Positions 25,536 through 34,180 of a DNA stretch of 53,014 nt are shown one piece after another (the first letter of the stretch is position 1; each line of letters begins with the position of its first letter). Below the pieces are notes generated by a model that was not told where the DNA came from, did not search any database, and saw only the letters and a list, made by a program, of their open reading frames with translations. The stretch covers positions 1 through 53,014 of the forward strand of contig PXBB01000088.1 of NCBI GenBank assembly GCA_003565735.1, in the 5' to 3' direction. The position numbers and the translations under genes were made by a program. Source of the stretch: Bacteroidales bacterium. Lineage in GTDB: Bacteria > Bacteroidota > Bacteroidia > Bacteroidales > PXBB01.

Positions 25536-27569
25536 ATGCATAATCTGTTATTCAAACCACACACAATACTTCTATTATTTACCGTATTTAGCTTTGTTTT
25601 AGCAGAAGCACAAAATGTCAATTTTCACAGGAAAAATTTTCCGGACGACAGAAAAGGTTTTCGTGAAGCGGTAAGTCATATCAGAAAAGGCGACAGATAT
25701 TATGAGATGGGGCTTGATGGGTACTCTAAAGCTATTAAGTATTACAGCAAAGCACATGCATTTAACCCCCATAACGCTTTATTAAACTATAAACTTGGCA
25801 AATGTTTTCATTATAGCCAGATGAGGATTAGCGCTATACAACATCTGGAAAAAGCTTTATATCTGGACCCGAATATTGCATTTGATGCCAGCTTCTTATT
25901 AGCCCGTAGCTATCAACTCACAGAAAATTTTGAGCAAGCTCTGAAAATCTATACAAATTTCAGAAACAGCTTTTCACCAGAGCAAATGAACACTTACGGA
26001 AGCGCCATAGACAGGCGTATCAGGCAGTGCAAAACAGGTATTGAACTTATCGCTAACCCTGTTAACGTAACCATTAACAAACTCGACACGGTAATTAATT
26101 CTGAGTATGCTAATTATGGCCCTGCTGTATCAGCCGATGATTCACTTATGTTTTTCACATCACGTAGAGAGGGTGGTCTCAGCAGGCGAAAAAGTTCAGA
26201 CGACGGCTTGTTTCATGAGGATATTTACATAAGCAGAAAAGAGGCTAACGGGTGGTCGGCTCCCGAAAATGCTGGAAGACCTGTTAATAAAAGGAATCAT
26301 GATGCTGTTGCAGGCATTTCGGCGGATGGGACAAAAATTTTTATCCGCAGAGGCAAGAAGAACAGCAATATTTATGTTTCAGAGCTGGATGGAGATAACT
26401 GGACAAGACCACGAAGGCTGCCTAAACCTATCAAAAGCAACTACAACGAAACCTCTGTGGCCTTATCTCCCGACGGCCGTACGCTCTTTTTTGTAAGTGA
26501 CAGACCCGACGGATACGGCGGCAAGGATATTTATAAAACTACTAAAGATGAAAGGGGACGCTGGGGCCCTGCACATAATCTTGGCGCTATTATTAACACT
26601 CCATATGACGAAGAAAGTATTTTTTTACATGCTAATGGTAAAACATTATACTTTAGCTCAAAGGGGCACAATTCTATGGGAGGTTACGACATTTTCAAAA
26701 CTGAATTTGAGAATGGTTCATGGTCTGCTCCGAAAAATCTTGGATACCCTGTTAACACACCCGACAACAACATGTTTTTCACCATGTCTGCCTGCGGGCT
26801 TATAGCTTATATGTCTTCCGATAGAGATACAAGCAAAAATCATGAAGACATTTACATGCTTAAATTTCATTCCAAACCGGGCATTCATCTACAGGCAAGA
26901 AAGCAAATTGTAAAAAATGATCAAGATGAGATTCCGTTTAAAAATGTTACCCTATTCAAAGGATTTGTTAAGGACAGTCAAACAGAAAAACCATTGTCGG
27001 CAACAATAAAAATATTTAATCTTTCAAGCGGTGAAGCTTGGGAGCACTACACATCAAATAGCACTACAGGCTGGTTTTTGGTGCCTCTACCCGATGATAA
27101 GGAATACGCTATTTTTGTTACTGCCGGCTCTCATCTTTTCACCAACCTGAATATGCTTGCCGATGATTTTGAACACTATGAAGAAAAACAAAAAATCATA
27201 AAGCTTCCAAACTTAGAAGCTGGTTCTTTAACCAAACTGAACACCCTATTTTTTGATAGTGAAAAAACGGACTCTTTACATCATAAATCCATGCCCACCC
27301 TTAAATGGCTCAGCACGTATTTAAGAAGTAACCGAAGATTACATTTCGAAATAAAAGCTTATTCTAATAGTTCGACAATACCAGACGAAAATGTTGAATT
27401 GGCAATAAAAAGAGCTCAAAACATAGCAAACTATTTAATTGACAAAGGCGTTAACCCTAACCGCCTTGTTTGCAAGGGATTTCACGATGAAAACTCTACT
27501 GAACAAGCAGTTAAAGAAGGCAAAAATTACGTCAGGAAAACCATTAAGTTAAAAATAATTGACCCTTGA
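25536..27569 (+). CDS. porE: PorE-like TPR / PD40 / OmpA-domain envelope protein
   Basis: The 677-residue layout matches PorE of the type IX secretion system: a signal peptide (to about residue 26, ending AEAQ), TPR repeats at about 45-155, a WD40-like PD40 propeller at about 170-440 (NYGPAVSADDSLMFFTSRREGG, LSPDGRTLFFVSDRPDGYGG, YFSSKGHNSMGGYDIF), a carboxypeptidase-regulatory-like domain at about 455-545 (LFKGFVKDSQTEKPLSATIK), and an OmpA_C-like domain from about 570. In the OmpA domain the Arg of the NX2LX3RA motif is kept (AIKRAQNI) but the usual GHTD loop reads KAYSNSS, so the peptidoglycan-binding Asp is missing. PorE links the secretion machine to the cell wall in Porphyromonas. The name is by architecture; paralogues of similar build are common in this phylum. 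Confidence 0.72.
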   Translation: MHNLLFKPHTILLLFTVFSFVLAEAQNVNFHRKNFPDDRKGFREAVSHIRKGDRYYEMGLDGYSKAIKYYSKAHAFNPHNALLNYKLGKCFHYSQMRISAIQHLEKALYLDPNIAFDASFLLARSYQLTENFEQALKIYTNFRNSFSPEQMNTYGSAIDRRIRQCKTGIELIANPVNVTINKLDTVINSEYANYGPAVSADDSLMFFTSRREGGLSRRKSSDDGLFHEDIYISRKEANGWSAPENAGRPVNKRNHDAVAGISADGTKIFIRRGKKNSNIYVSELDGDNWTRPRRLPKPIKSNYNETSVALSPDGRTLFFVSDRPDGYGGKDIYKTTKDERGRWGPAHNLGAIINTPYDEESIFLHANGKTLYFSSKGHNSMGGYDIFKTEFENGSWSAPKNLGYPVNTPDNNMFFTMSACGLIAYMSSDRDTSKNHEDIYMLKFHSKPGIHLQARKQIVKNDQDEIPFKNVTLFKGFVKDSQTEKPLSATIKIFNLSSGEAWEHYTSNSTTGWFLVPLPDDKEYAIFVTAGSHLFTNLNMLADDFEHYEEKQKIIKLPNLEAGSLTKLNTLFFDSEKTDSLHHKSMPTLKWLSTYLRSNRRLHFEIKAYSNSSTIPDENVELAIKRAQNIANYLIDKGVNPNRLVCKGFHDENSTEQAVKEGKNYVRKTIKLKIIDP

Positions 27570-27582
27570 AAATAAAAAAAAA

Positions 27583-28329
27583 GTGAAAATAAATGTTTCG
27601 CCGCTCTGCATTGCCATTATCTGTGTAATGCTATTTGCAGTATCATGCCAAAAATCGGACGAACGACGTTGTATTAAATCATCGGGGGAGTATGCCATTT
27701 ACGAGCGTCCATTAGAACATTTTACAAAGGTGGTCTTGCAAGACAACATGCACCTTACGATTATTCCCGACAGCATAGATTTCCTGCGCTTGGAAGCACC
27801 CTCCAATTTAGCGGATTTTATCACATCAGATGTTAAAGATAAGGTTCTTTTTTTACGTAACACCAACCGCTGTAATTGGCTGCGCAGCTATAACAACGAT
27901 ATTAATATAGAGCTCCACAGCAGTAATATTTCATCATTGGAGTATAGAGGCAGTGGCGATGTAAATATCGATGGTTGTATCTCCGGTGACAGCTTTAACA
28001 TAGATGTACATGATGGTTCCGGAACCATTACTGCATTTGTAAGCCTTAATAATTTAGGGGTCAAAATTCACAATGGTGTTGCCGACATTTATGTAAGTGG
28101 TTCTTCCGGATATACAGAAGTTTACAATGCAGGGAGGGGATATATATACTTGCAAGACTGCAAGTCATCTTTTGCTCGTGTCATCCACAGAGGCACAGGC
28201 GATTGTCATGTGAAAGCTGTTTCAAAAATGGATATTTTTTTAGAATATGTTGGAAATGTGCATTATTACGGGCAACCTGATGAACTCTACACGCATGTAA
28301 CAGGAAGCGGACAAATTATTGCACACTAA
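27583..28329 (+). CDS. GIN-domain (DUF2807) lipoprotein
   Basis: The GTG at 27583 gives a 248-residue product with a short lipoprotein signal ending in FAVSC; a TTG at 27559 would extend it by eight residues into the upstream gene. The mature part has FTKVVLQDNMHLTIIPDS and VDIHDGSGTITAF-type repeats of short beta strands rich in Gly, Asp and Ser (YRGSGDVNIDG, HRGTGDCHVKA, HVTGSGQIIAH), typical of the GIN/DUF2807 beta-helix domain common in Bacteroidota. These are cell-envelope proteins of unknown role, sometimes called adhesin head domains. It follows the PorE-like gene by 13 bases and is probably co-transcribed. Confidence 0.8.
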   Translation: MKINVSPLCIAIICVMLFAVSCQKSDERRCIKSSGEYAIYERPLEHFTKVVLQDNMHLTIIPDSIDFLRLEAPSNLADFITSDVKDKVLFLRNTNRCNWLRSYNNDINIELHSSNISSLEYRGSGDVNIDGCISGDSFNIDVHDGSGTITAFVSLNNLGVKIHNGVADIYVSGSSGYTEVYNAGRGYIYLQDCKSSFARVIHRGTGDCHVKAVSKMDIFLEYVGNVHYYGQPDELYTHVTGSGQIIAH

Positions 28330-28341
28330 AAAATGTAGATA

Positions 28342-28929
28342 ATGGCCAAGCAAAAGAAAGATTTAAGACCCCTCATTGTAGAAAATGCGCAGTTGATATT
28401 TTCCAAATGTGGTTTGAAGAAAACAACCATGGAAAAAATTGCTGCAAGCAGCTCTATTGCCAAAAGCTCTATTTACTATTACTTTAAAAGCAAAGAAGAT
28501 ATTTTTGAAGCTGTCCTTGAAAAAGAAGCCCAGGTTTTCAGAGCAACAATTAATAGTACCATTTCAAAATTTGATTCACCTCAGGATAAGATTAAATATT
28601 ATGTGTTGACACGCATGAAGATGTTTCAGAAATTAGCCAATTTTTATACAGCTTTTAAAAAAGAATACATCGAAAACTATGCATTTATCAGTCGCATAAG
28701 AAAAAAATATGATACAGAGGAGCAGACAATTATTCAAGACATTTTAACCGAAGGCATCCAACATCATAATCTCATGATTAAAGATACCGAGCTAACTTCA
28801 CTGGCAATACTAACAGCTATGAAAGGCTTTGAACTTCAGTGGTCGGTTGAAAAAAGTATTGTTGATATCGAAAAAGACATCGATTTTTTGCTTGAAGTCT
28901 TGTTTTATGGTTTAGTGAAAAGAACATGA
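28342..28929 (+). CDS. TetR/AcrR family transcriptional regulator
   Basis: A 195-residue regulator with the N-terminal helix-turn-helix of TetR proteins: LIVENAQLIFSKCGLKKTTMEKIA followed by SSIAKSSIYYYFKSKEDIF (residues about 12-55). The rest is helical ligand-binding domain. It starts 12 bases after the GIN-domain gene and lies 74 bases before the LplT-like transporter and acyltransferase genes. The neighbourhood suggests control of those membrane-lipid genes or of its own operon, but no operator palindrome stands out. The ligand is unknown. Confidence 0.9.
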   Translation: MAKQKKDLRPLIVENAQLIFSKCGLKKTTMEKIAASSSIAKSSIYYYFKSKEDIFEAVLEKEAQVFRATINSTISKFDSPQDKIKYYVLTRMKMFQKLANFYTAFKKEYIENYAFISRIRKKYDTEEQTIIQDILTEGIQHHNLMIKDTELTSLAILTAMKGFELQWSVEKSIVDIEKDIDFLLEVLFYGLVKRT

Positions 28930-29003
28930 AAAGAGCCCTGCGCAAAAAAAATTAATTGAGTTTATAAGAAAGAAAGTCTCGTTTCAGAAAAGCTAAAATC
29001 TTA

Positions 29004-30248
29004 ATGAAAAAAAACAAAAACAAACTTTTTCCCTTATACCTTACCAACTTTCTGGGCGTTTTTGACGATAACCTGCTCAAAAGCCTTATTTCATTTATAT
29101 CTATATACTGGGTAGCTCAGGGTTATGAGTCATTAGTAATCATGATGGCAACTGCTTTTATGGTCGTGCCTTTTATTTTATTATCGCCTTATGCAGGATT
29201 TATTTCCAAAACATTACTGAAGCAAAAAGTAGTTGTATTGCTGAAAAGCTGCGAAATTTTTATCATGTTAATTGCTATTGTGGGCTTTTGGCTCGAAAGC
29301 ATTGTCATTGTATTGTCAGCCATGTTCTTAATGGGTTTACAAAGCACATTTTTTTCTCCGGCAAAATTTGCATTGGTCAGAGATATTGGAGGTGAGGCTA
29401 AAAGCTCAATAGGAACAGGAACTATTGAGATGACTACCTTTATTGGGGTTTTGATTGGCACTTTTATAGCCGGCATTTTATCTGACATTGGCACTAACCG
29501 AATTATATGGATTGGTGGCATGTTTCTGCTGGTAACTATATCCGGGTTGATTTCAGCACTAAAGATAAAGGCTATAGAGCCAAAGCCTCTTACTGTACGC
29601 ATTAAACCTTTAAACTTTATTAATTTTATACGCCGAAAATATAACTGGTCAAAAAAGTCAGTACCAGGGCTTAACCTTGTGGTTCTGGGCTTGTCATTAT
29701 TTTGGATGATTGCCTCATTAATTCAAATGAACCTGCTAATTCACTGTCCTTTAACTTTGGGTTTTAGCAACACCCAAACCGGTATTATAATGGCTTTGGT
29801 GGCTGTATCTATAGGCGCAGGGTCTTACTTTTCGGGTTTGATTGCAGGCAATAAGGTTGAAGTAGGGCTTATACCCTTAGGCGGCGCCGGTTTTTTAATC
29901 AGTATCTTCGCTATCTTTTTTTTAAATCCACAAGGTGTGTGGTTTGCCATAAGTATTATGCTGGCCGCTTTCACAGGAGGTTTAATGAAAACACCCCTTA
30001 ATGCCTGGATGCAAGTAAAAGTCAAAGGGCGAAAACTAGCCGATGGCATAGCCTATAACAATATGATTAATTTTATTTTTATTCTGCTTTCGGCACTAAT
30101 TTTTGGCATGGCAGAAACACTATACAGCTCCCTTTTTGTATTTCTCATTGTAGGAATTATTGCTTTGTTTATGGTCGTATTACTTACATTAAAAATTAAG
30201 GGCATGAGCCAAAGCATTAAAAGCATTTTGAAAGTTTTCAACAGATGA
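29004..30248 (+). CDS. LplT-like lysophospholipid transporter (MFS)
   Basis: A 414-residue major facilitator with about twelve membrane segments. It starts LFPLYLTNFLGVFDDNLLKSLI, matching the FLxxFNDNxxK-type opening of LplT proteins, and has MGLQSTFFSPAKFALVRDI near residue 112, the conserved LplT block (QSALFGPVKYAILP in E. coli). LplT flips lysophospholipids from the outer to the inner leaflet so that they can be re-acylated. The next gene overlaps by four bases (ATGA) and encodes a PlsC-type acyltransferase, the same functional pairing as LplT with Aas in enterobacteria. This supports a lysophospholipid repair function. Confidence 0.78.
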   Translation: MKKNKNKLFPLYLTNFLGVFDDNLLKSLISFISIYWVAQGYESLVIMMATAFMVVPFILLSPYAGFISKTLLKQKVVVLLKSCEIFIMLIAIVGFWLESIVIVLSAMFLMGLQSTFFSPAKFALVRDIGGEAKSSIGTGTIEMTTFIGVLIGTFIAGILSDIGTNRIIWIGGMFLLVTISGLISALKIKAIEPKPLTVRIKPLNFINFIRRKYNWSKKSVPGLNLVVLGLSLFWMIASLIQMNLLIHCPLTLGFSNTQTGIIMALVAVSIGAGSYFSGLIAGNKVEVGLIPLGGAGFLISIFAIFFLNPQGVWFAISIMLAAFTGGLMKTPLNAWMQVKVKGRKLADGIAYNNMINFIFILLSALIFGMAETLYSSLFVFLIVGIIALFMVVLLTLKIKGMSQSIKSILKVFNR

Positions 30249-30985
30249 AACCAAAAATAAATTTTTTTTACCGCTTTTTAGCTTCATTGTTCAGGTTTGT
30301 ATTAAAACGCCGTTATGAAGTTATTATACATGGAGATGATATATTAAAAACACCTGAAGCCAAATTGTTTTTACCTAATCATCCGGCTCTCATTGACCCG
30401 GTTATCCTTTGTACTTACATCTATAAATTCAATTATATAGCACCCGTTATTACAGAGAAATACTATAATATCAAGATTTTCAGACCTTTATTAAAATTGA
30501 CTTTTGCTATTCCTGTAGCTGATTTAAGCACAGGGGTCAGAGACCCAAATGTTTATAAAAAATTTGCCAAAAGTGTAACACTTGTTCTAAGAAAAGGGTA
30601 TTACACATTATTTTATCCGGCCGGGCAACTAGCATCAAGCCCGAAAGAACGCCTTTTTAACAAGCAAGGAGCTTATCGTTTGGTAGGCGAACTTCCGGAC
30701 AATGTGCGCGTGATAGCCGTGCGTAGCTGCGGCCTTTGGGGCAGCCGATGGTCAAAAGCCAGGACTGGTAAAACGCCAAACTTCGGACTCGTGTTTTTAC
30801 AATCATTAGGCTTTTTGCTGCGTCATGGCATTTGGTGGTGTCCGAAACGCAGAGTACATATCACAATGCAAGACCTGACAGAACCCCTTAAAAAATTAAG
30901 TACTCAAGACAGAAAATCTTTCAATTCATTTTTGGAAAACTTCTACAATGAGCCACTTAATCATAAGCTAAATCAAAACACTTAA
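30245..30985 (+). CDS. PlsC-type acyltransferase paired with LplT-like transporter
   Basis: A 246-residue acyltransferase with the catalytic NHPALID motif (HX4D, His46 and Asp51). The second motif, usually FPEG, reads FYPAGQLASSPKE, lacking the Glu, like the altered motif of the other PlsC-type protein at 3337. The C-terminal third contains conserved aromatic and Arg residues (RSCGLWGSRWSKARTG). It overlaps the LplT-like gene by four bases, so it probably re-acylates lysophospholipid delivered by that transporter. Unlike E. coli Aas, no acyl-ACP synthetase domain is fused. It ends eight bases before a convergent gene. Confidence 0.75.
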   Translation: MKPKINFFYRFLASLFRFVLKRRYEVIIHGDDILKTPEAKLFLPNHPALIDPVILCTYIYKFNYIAPVITEKYYNIKIFRPLLKLTFAIPVADLSTGVRDPNVYKKFAKSVTLVLRKGYYTLFYPAGQLASSPKERLFNKQGAYRLVGELPDNVRVIAVRSCGLWGSRWSKARTGKTPNFGLVFLQSLGFLLRHGIWWCPKRRVHITMQDLTEPLKKLSTQDRKSFNSFLENFYNEPLNHKLNQNT

Positions 30986-30993
30986 ACAGGTTC

Positions 30994-31872
30994 TTAGAAA
31001 TAGAACATAAGAAATAAGGCACCGTTGAAGTTGTCAGTATCAAGAAACCAGGTCCTGGATCCTGCAATTGGCGTTTCTTTCTGAATTACTCTTCCATTTT
31101 CACCTTGATCAGGCGCAAAATATTCCTCCACCATTAGACCTTCAGTTCTTTTATTGTAAGAAATATTCCAACCAAATTCACCTCCGATAGACATTCGGGG
31201 AGCAAAGAAATACTCCACTCCGGCAAAAGGTCTTAGCCCTATACCGTAAATGCTGCCATCTTCTTCGCTAACCGGTCTCATCCCCTGAGGCGAAGAAAGC
31301 CCTCCGCCATTATTAAAAAAGACAGTGGTCGTTGTAGGTGCTTGGTTTAGCATACCATGAACATTACCATACTCGTAAGAGGCCGTGTTTCTGGCAAGCA
31401 TAAAAAAGATATCGCCTCCGTATATACCTTGTAGTCTTGTTTGACCTCTGCGAAATTCATAGCCAGCACCAATAATATAAATTTGATTATTGAATAACCC
31501 TTTATCTATAACCAGTGAATCAGGCGAATTTTTAGTATCATCAATCACATAATTTAATCTTTTGTCGTTCATAATACCGACTCTTAAATGGGCTCTGATA
31601 GCAACATTTTCTTCAAGCATGTATTTACCGAAAACAACATTTTGGCCTAAATTACTTACAAATTTATTTTCACCGATAAAAACGTTGTTTTGGTTTCCGT
31701 TAAATGTATTGCCTACCCAATTTAGGATAGGTACAGCACTGAATCCAATAGCATACTCTCCCGTTTGGGGAAGTATTCTGATATCATTTCTGTTTTTAAG
31801 CGACTCTTGCGCTAACACAACTGTTGTTGTGAGCATCAATACAAGGGTCAACTGTAATATTTTCTTTAACAT
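30994..31872 (-). CDS. Outer-membrane beta-barrel protein
   Basis: A 292-residue protein with a signal peptide (MLKKILQLTLVLML to VLAQE) and an alternating-hydrophobicity pattern of about ten strands. GEYAIGFSAVPILNWVG follows the signal, then IIGAGYEFRRGQTRLQGIYGGDIFF, GLRPFAGVEYFFAPRMSIGGEFGWN, and the chain ends GALFLMFYF with a terminal Phe, all expected of an outer-membrane barrel. No specific family or cargo was recognised. It follows the lipoprotein gene at 31904-32989 by 31 bases on the same strand, so the two likely form one surface unit. Confidence 0.78.
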   Translation of the reverse strand: MLKKILQLTLVLMLTTTVVLAQESLKNRNDIRILPQTGEYAIGFSAVPILNWVGNTFNGNQNNVFIGENKFVSNLGQNVVFGKYMLEENVAIRAHLRVGIMNDKRLNYVIDDTKNSPDSLVIDKGLFNNQIYIIGAGYEFRRGQTRLQGIYGGDIFFMLARNTASYEYGNVHGMLNQAPTTTTVFFNNGGGLSSPQGMRPVSEEDGSIYGIGLRPFAGVEYFFAPRMSIGGEFGWNISYNKRTEGLMVEEYFAPDQGENGRVIQKETPIAGSRTWFLDTDNFNGALFLMFYF

Positions 31873-31903
31873 TATTAATAAGTTTTAATGTTTTTAATCG
31901 TTT

Positions 31904-32989
31904 TTAATTTGCTCTGTTGTATATATAATCTTGCTCTATAATACTATTGCTGCTTACAGAAATAGAAGCCGTGCCTCTGGTATAAATCTTATCACCACTA
32001 ACAAAGCTGCCATTTTCAAAGAAAACAGAGTTGTATTCGAAGTCAGCAAACTGTACCTGAATGTTATCGCCTCCTGCTTGAACGGGAACATGAATCACAT
32101 AGCCACCGTCTGCATCTGTTGTTGTTTTAAAAGCTTTTCCACTGCCATTGTTTGTGATAAAAGTAAGTACAACACCTTCAGGAACACCTTCGAGAGCGGG
32201 GTCAACACCGGTAATCTCTATAGTAGCATTTCCGCCGCCACTTGAGACGGTAACAACATCGCCTATTTGATAACCTTCGCCACCATCGCTGATATTTACG
32301 CCTGTCACTTCTCCACCAGCACCAACAGATGTAATATTAACAGTTAGCCCGCTTCCGGAACCACCATTAGCTGCTATATTAGTTCCTGTTGAATAGCCTG
32401 TGCCCTGATTCACAACAGTAATATTAGAGGCTTCTCCAATATTATCAACAAATACAGCTTCAATTTTTCCTTTAATGATAGCTGCATCAACAAATTCATT
32501 ATGAATCATATTATAGGTTCTGTCCAAAATTTCAACTTTACCGTCAACAATAGTAATCAATGCATCAGGCAATGTGAAAACTTTACGCGCTGTAACTGTT
32601 GTTTGAAAACCATTATCGTCAGTTGTAATTATTGTGGCATCATACTCGAAATCATCAAATATGACGTCAACATCAATAGGTGTTTGGCGTGCAGGCAAAG
32701 AAATGGTGTATTTGCCGTTCGCATCAACTGTTGTACGTCTGGTTATTCTCTCATAATTGAAATTCGGGTCCGGTCTCATGTCAAGTGCTGCACCATCAAT
32801 AACAAAAGTAATGCCTGTTCCCGCAGGAACAGCCTGATTGGTTAAAGAGGATGCATCAAGGTTAGCTGTTAACTTTCCGGAAACTTTTGCTGTACCGGTT
32901 TCCAATGGTTCTTGTTCTTCTTTATCACAAGATACAACAAACATAGCTAATAAGCCAGCAGTAAAAATGCCTAATAAGTTTTTTTTCAT
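31904..32989 (-). CDS. Two-domain surface lipoprotein with Gly-rich insert
   Basis: A 361-residue lipoprotein with lipobox FVVSC (Cys21). It contains two related beta-sandwich-like halves. The first (about 31-160) runs GTAKVSGKLTANL to FDDFEYDATI; the second (about 171-358) runs IIKGKIEAVFVD to FADFEYNSVF. Both resemble carboxypeptidase-regulatory-like domains (TVDANGKYTISLPA, TTDADGGYVIHVPV). A 75-residue Gly/Ser-rich block at about 188-262 interrupts the second half, itself a two-unit repeat with VVNQGTGYSTG and ISDGGEGYQIG. It likely sits on the outer membrane beside the downstream barrel protein. Its ligand is unknown. Confidence 0.72.
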   Translation of the reverse strand: MKKNLLGIFTAGLLAMFVVSCDKEEQEPLETGTAKVSGKLTANLDASSLTNQAVPAGTGITFVIDGAALDMRPDPNFNYERITRRTTVDANGKYTISLPARQTPIDVDVIFDDFEYDATIITTDDNGFQTTVTARKVFTLPDALITIVDGKVEILDRTYNMIHNEFVDAAIIKGKIEAVFVDNIGEASNITVVNQGTGYSTGTNIAANGGSGSGLTVNITSVGAGGEVTGVNISDGGEGYQIGDVVTVSSGGGNATIEITGVDPALEGVPEGVVLTFITNNGSGKAFKTTTDADGGYVIHVPVQAGGDNIQVQFADFEYNSVFFENGSFVSGDKIYTRGTASISVSSNSIIEQDYIYNRAN

Positions 32990-33413
32990 AATGCTTAATT
33001 TTTTTTATTTTTCCTACTCTTAAGGTTTTTCGGTTTCACCCCGTTTTTGAATGTGGTTTCTGGACTCCACTGTGTTTAATTTTTAATACTTAATTTAATT
33101 GCCTATTTTTTTACATTTTTTTTAAACTTCATGTACAAATATTTGAAAACAATTAAACTGAATATTAAATTCTTATAACCATTTTTCATGGCCGCAAATA
33201 TAATTATTTTATTTATATTCTGACACAATGAATAATTTTTTTTTGAAAGTTCAAGTTAGAAATGCAGTTTTTAAATAGGTTCAGTTTTGCTGAAAAGTAT
33301 GGCAGTCAAGTGCAAGCCTTGTCGCAAAACTCCTGATGGAGAAACGGTATAACAATAAAAAACAAATATGACAGTTATATATAGTAAATATAAACATAAG
33401 CAGGGATTTAAAA
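32990..33413. other. Divergent intergenic region with a likely minus-strand promoter
   Basis: No gene is supported. For the lipoprotein gene, the minus strand reads TATATTTG at 33202-33195, a match to TAnnTTTG, which would give a leader of about 200 bases. That leader contains a small hairpin, GTGG and CCAC around ten bases, at about 33053-33070. The rest is AT-rich, with the upstream region of the small plus-strand gene at 33414 showing nothing distinctive. Confidence 0.45.
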
Positions 33414-33707
33414 ATGACTAAAGAAGATTTCAAAAAAAAGATTCAAAAAAGAATAGAAGAGATAAAAAATCAAATATCAGACTATGATTTAAAAAAGTCC
33501 TCCGTAGAAAAAAAGGATTTAGAAAGGTATATTGAAGCTCTGGATTTACTAAAAGAAAAACATAAAAAACTTGACACTAAGTATAACTCTATGATTGCTG
33601 ATATTACTGATGATATTACTGAAGAAGTATCAGATTCGTTTAACACCCATATTGATAAATTCAAAGATTTTTTTAAAAAAATAGGTTCTTTTTTTAAGAA
33701 GAAATAA
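33414..33707 (+). CDS. Small Lys/Asp-rich coiled-coil protein
   Basis: A 97-residue protein of unknown function. Residues 1-70 are highly charged helix with heptad-like spacing (KKKIQKRIEEIKNQI, LERYIEALDLLKEKHKKL). The end, FKDFFKKIGSFFKKK, is a strongly amphipathic, basic helix that could lie on a membrane. No signal peptide, cysteine or enzymatic motif is visible. Codon use is like its neighbours. The gene stands alone between a long intergenic region and tRNA-Val. That it is a real gene is supported by the uninterrupted, compositionally ordered frame and ATG start, but no homologue family was recognised. Confidence 0.55.
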   Translation: MTKEDFKKKIQKRIEEIKNQISDYDLKKSSVEKKDLERYIEALDLLKEKHKKLDTKYNSMIADITDDITEEVSDSFNTHIDKFKDFFKKIGSFFKKK

Positions 33708-33799
33708 TAGAAGTCAGGCAAGGAGTGGGCTGAAACAAATATTATCAAGAAATTCCAGAGATTGTTTTAACAAAAAGAGCAAACTATTTCATTTTTTAT

Positions 33800-33807
33800 T
33801 AATTTTG
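33800..33807 (+). promoter_or_regulatory. -7 element of tRNA-Val promoter
   Basis: TAATTTTG matches TAnnTTTG, with transcription expected near 33813, about twelve bases before the mature tRNA 5' end. Confidence 0.5.
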
Positions 33808-33824
33808 CCACGTTTTCATACCAT

Positions 33825-33899
33825 GGGATGTTAGCTCAGTTGGTTTAGAGCATCGCCTTGACAGGGCGGGGGTCGGTGGTTCGAATCCACTACATCCCA
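33825..33899 (+). tRNA. tRNA-Val (anticodon GAC)
   Basis: A complete 75-base cloverleaf. The acceptor stem GGGATGT (33825-33831) pairs with ACATCCC (33892-33898), and the discriminator is A. The D stem is GCTC/GAGC. The anticodon stem TCGCC/GGCGG carries the loop TTGACAG, giving anticodon GAC for Val codon GUC/GUU. The T stem GGTGG/CCACT carries the loop TTCGAAT. CCA is not encoded. Confidence 0.97.
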
Positions 33900-34146
33900 C
33901 TTATTTTTAGTTATTAATACTCAGGTATCTCAATTTCATTCCTGATTTGGTTATATCCCCCAGCTCCTACCACTGTAATATCACATGTATATTTTCACAA
34001 CGCAACAGTTGATCATATTCGCATAAGTGTGTCTGAAATAGAATAGCTATAAGGGTTTTTCTCATTATTATTGATTTTACAAGGTATATCGTTGGGGTTT
34101 TCTTTGTTTTTTAAAGAATAATGCCGGCAAACTATTTTTTCATTAT

Positions 34147-34154
34147 TATCTTTG
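34147..34154 (+). promoter_or_regulatory. -7 element upstream of pepP
   Basis: TATCTTTG matches TAnnTTTG and lies 26 bases before the start codon at 34181, giving a leader of about 20 bases. Confidence 0.5.
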
Positions 34155-34180
34155 CATAAACAAATAAAAAAAATAATACT

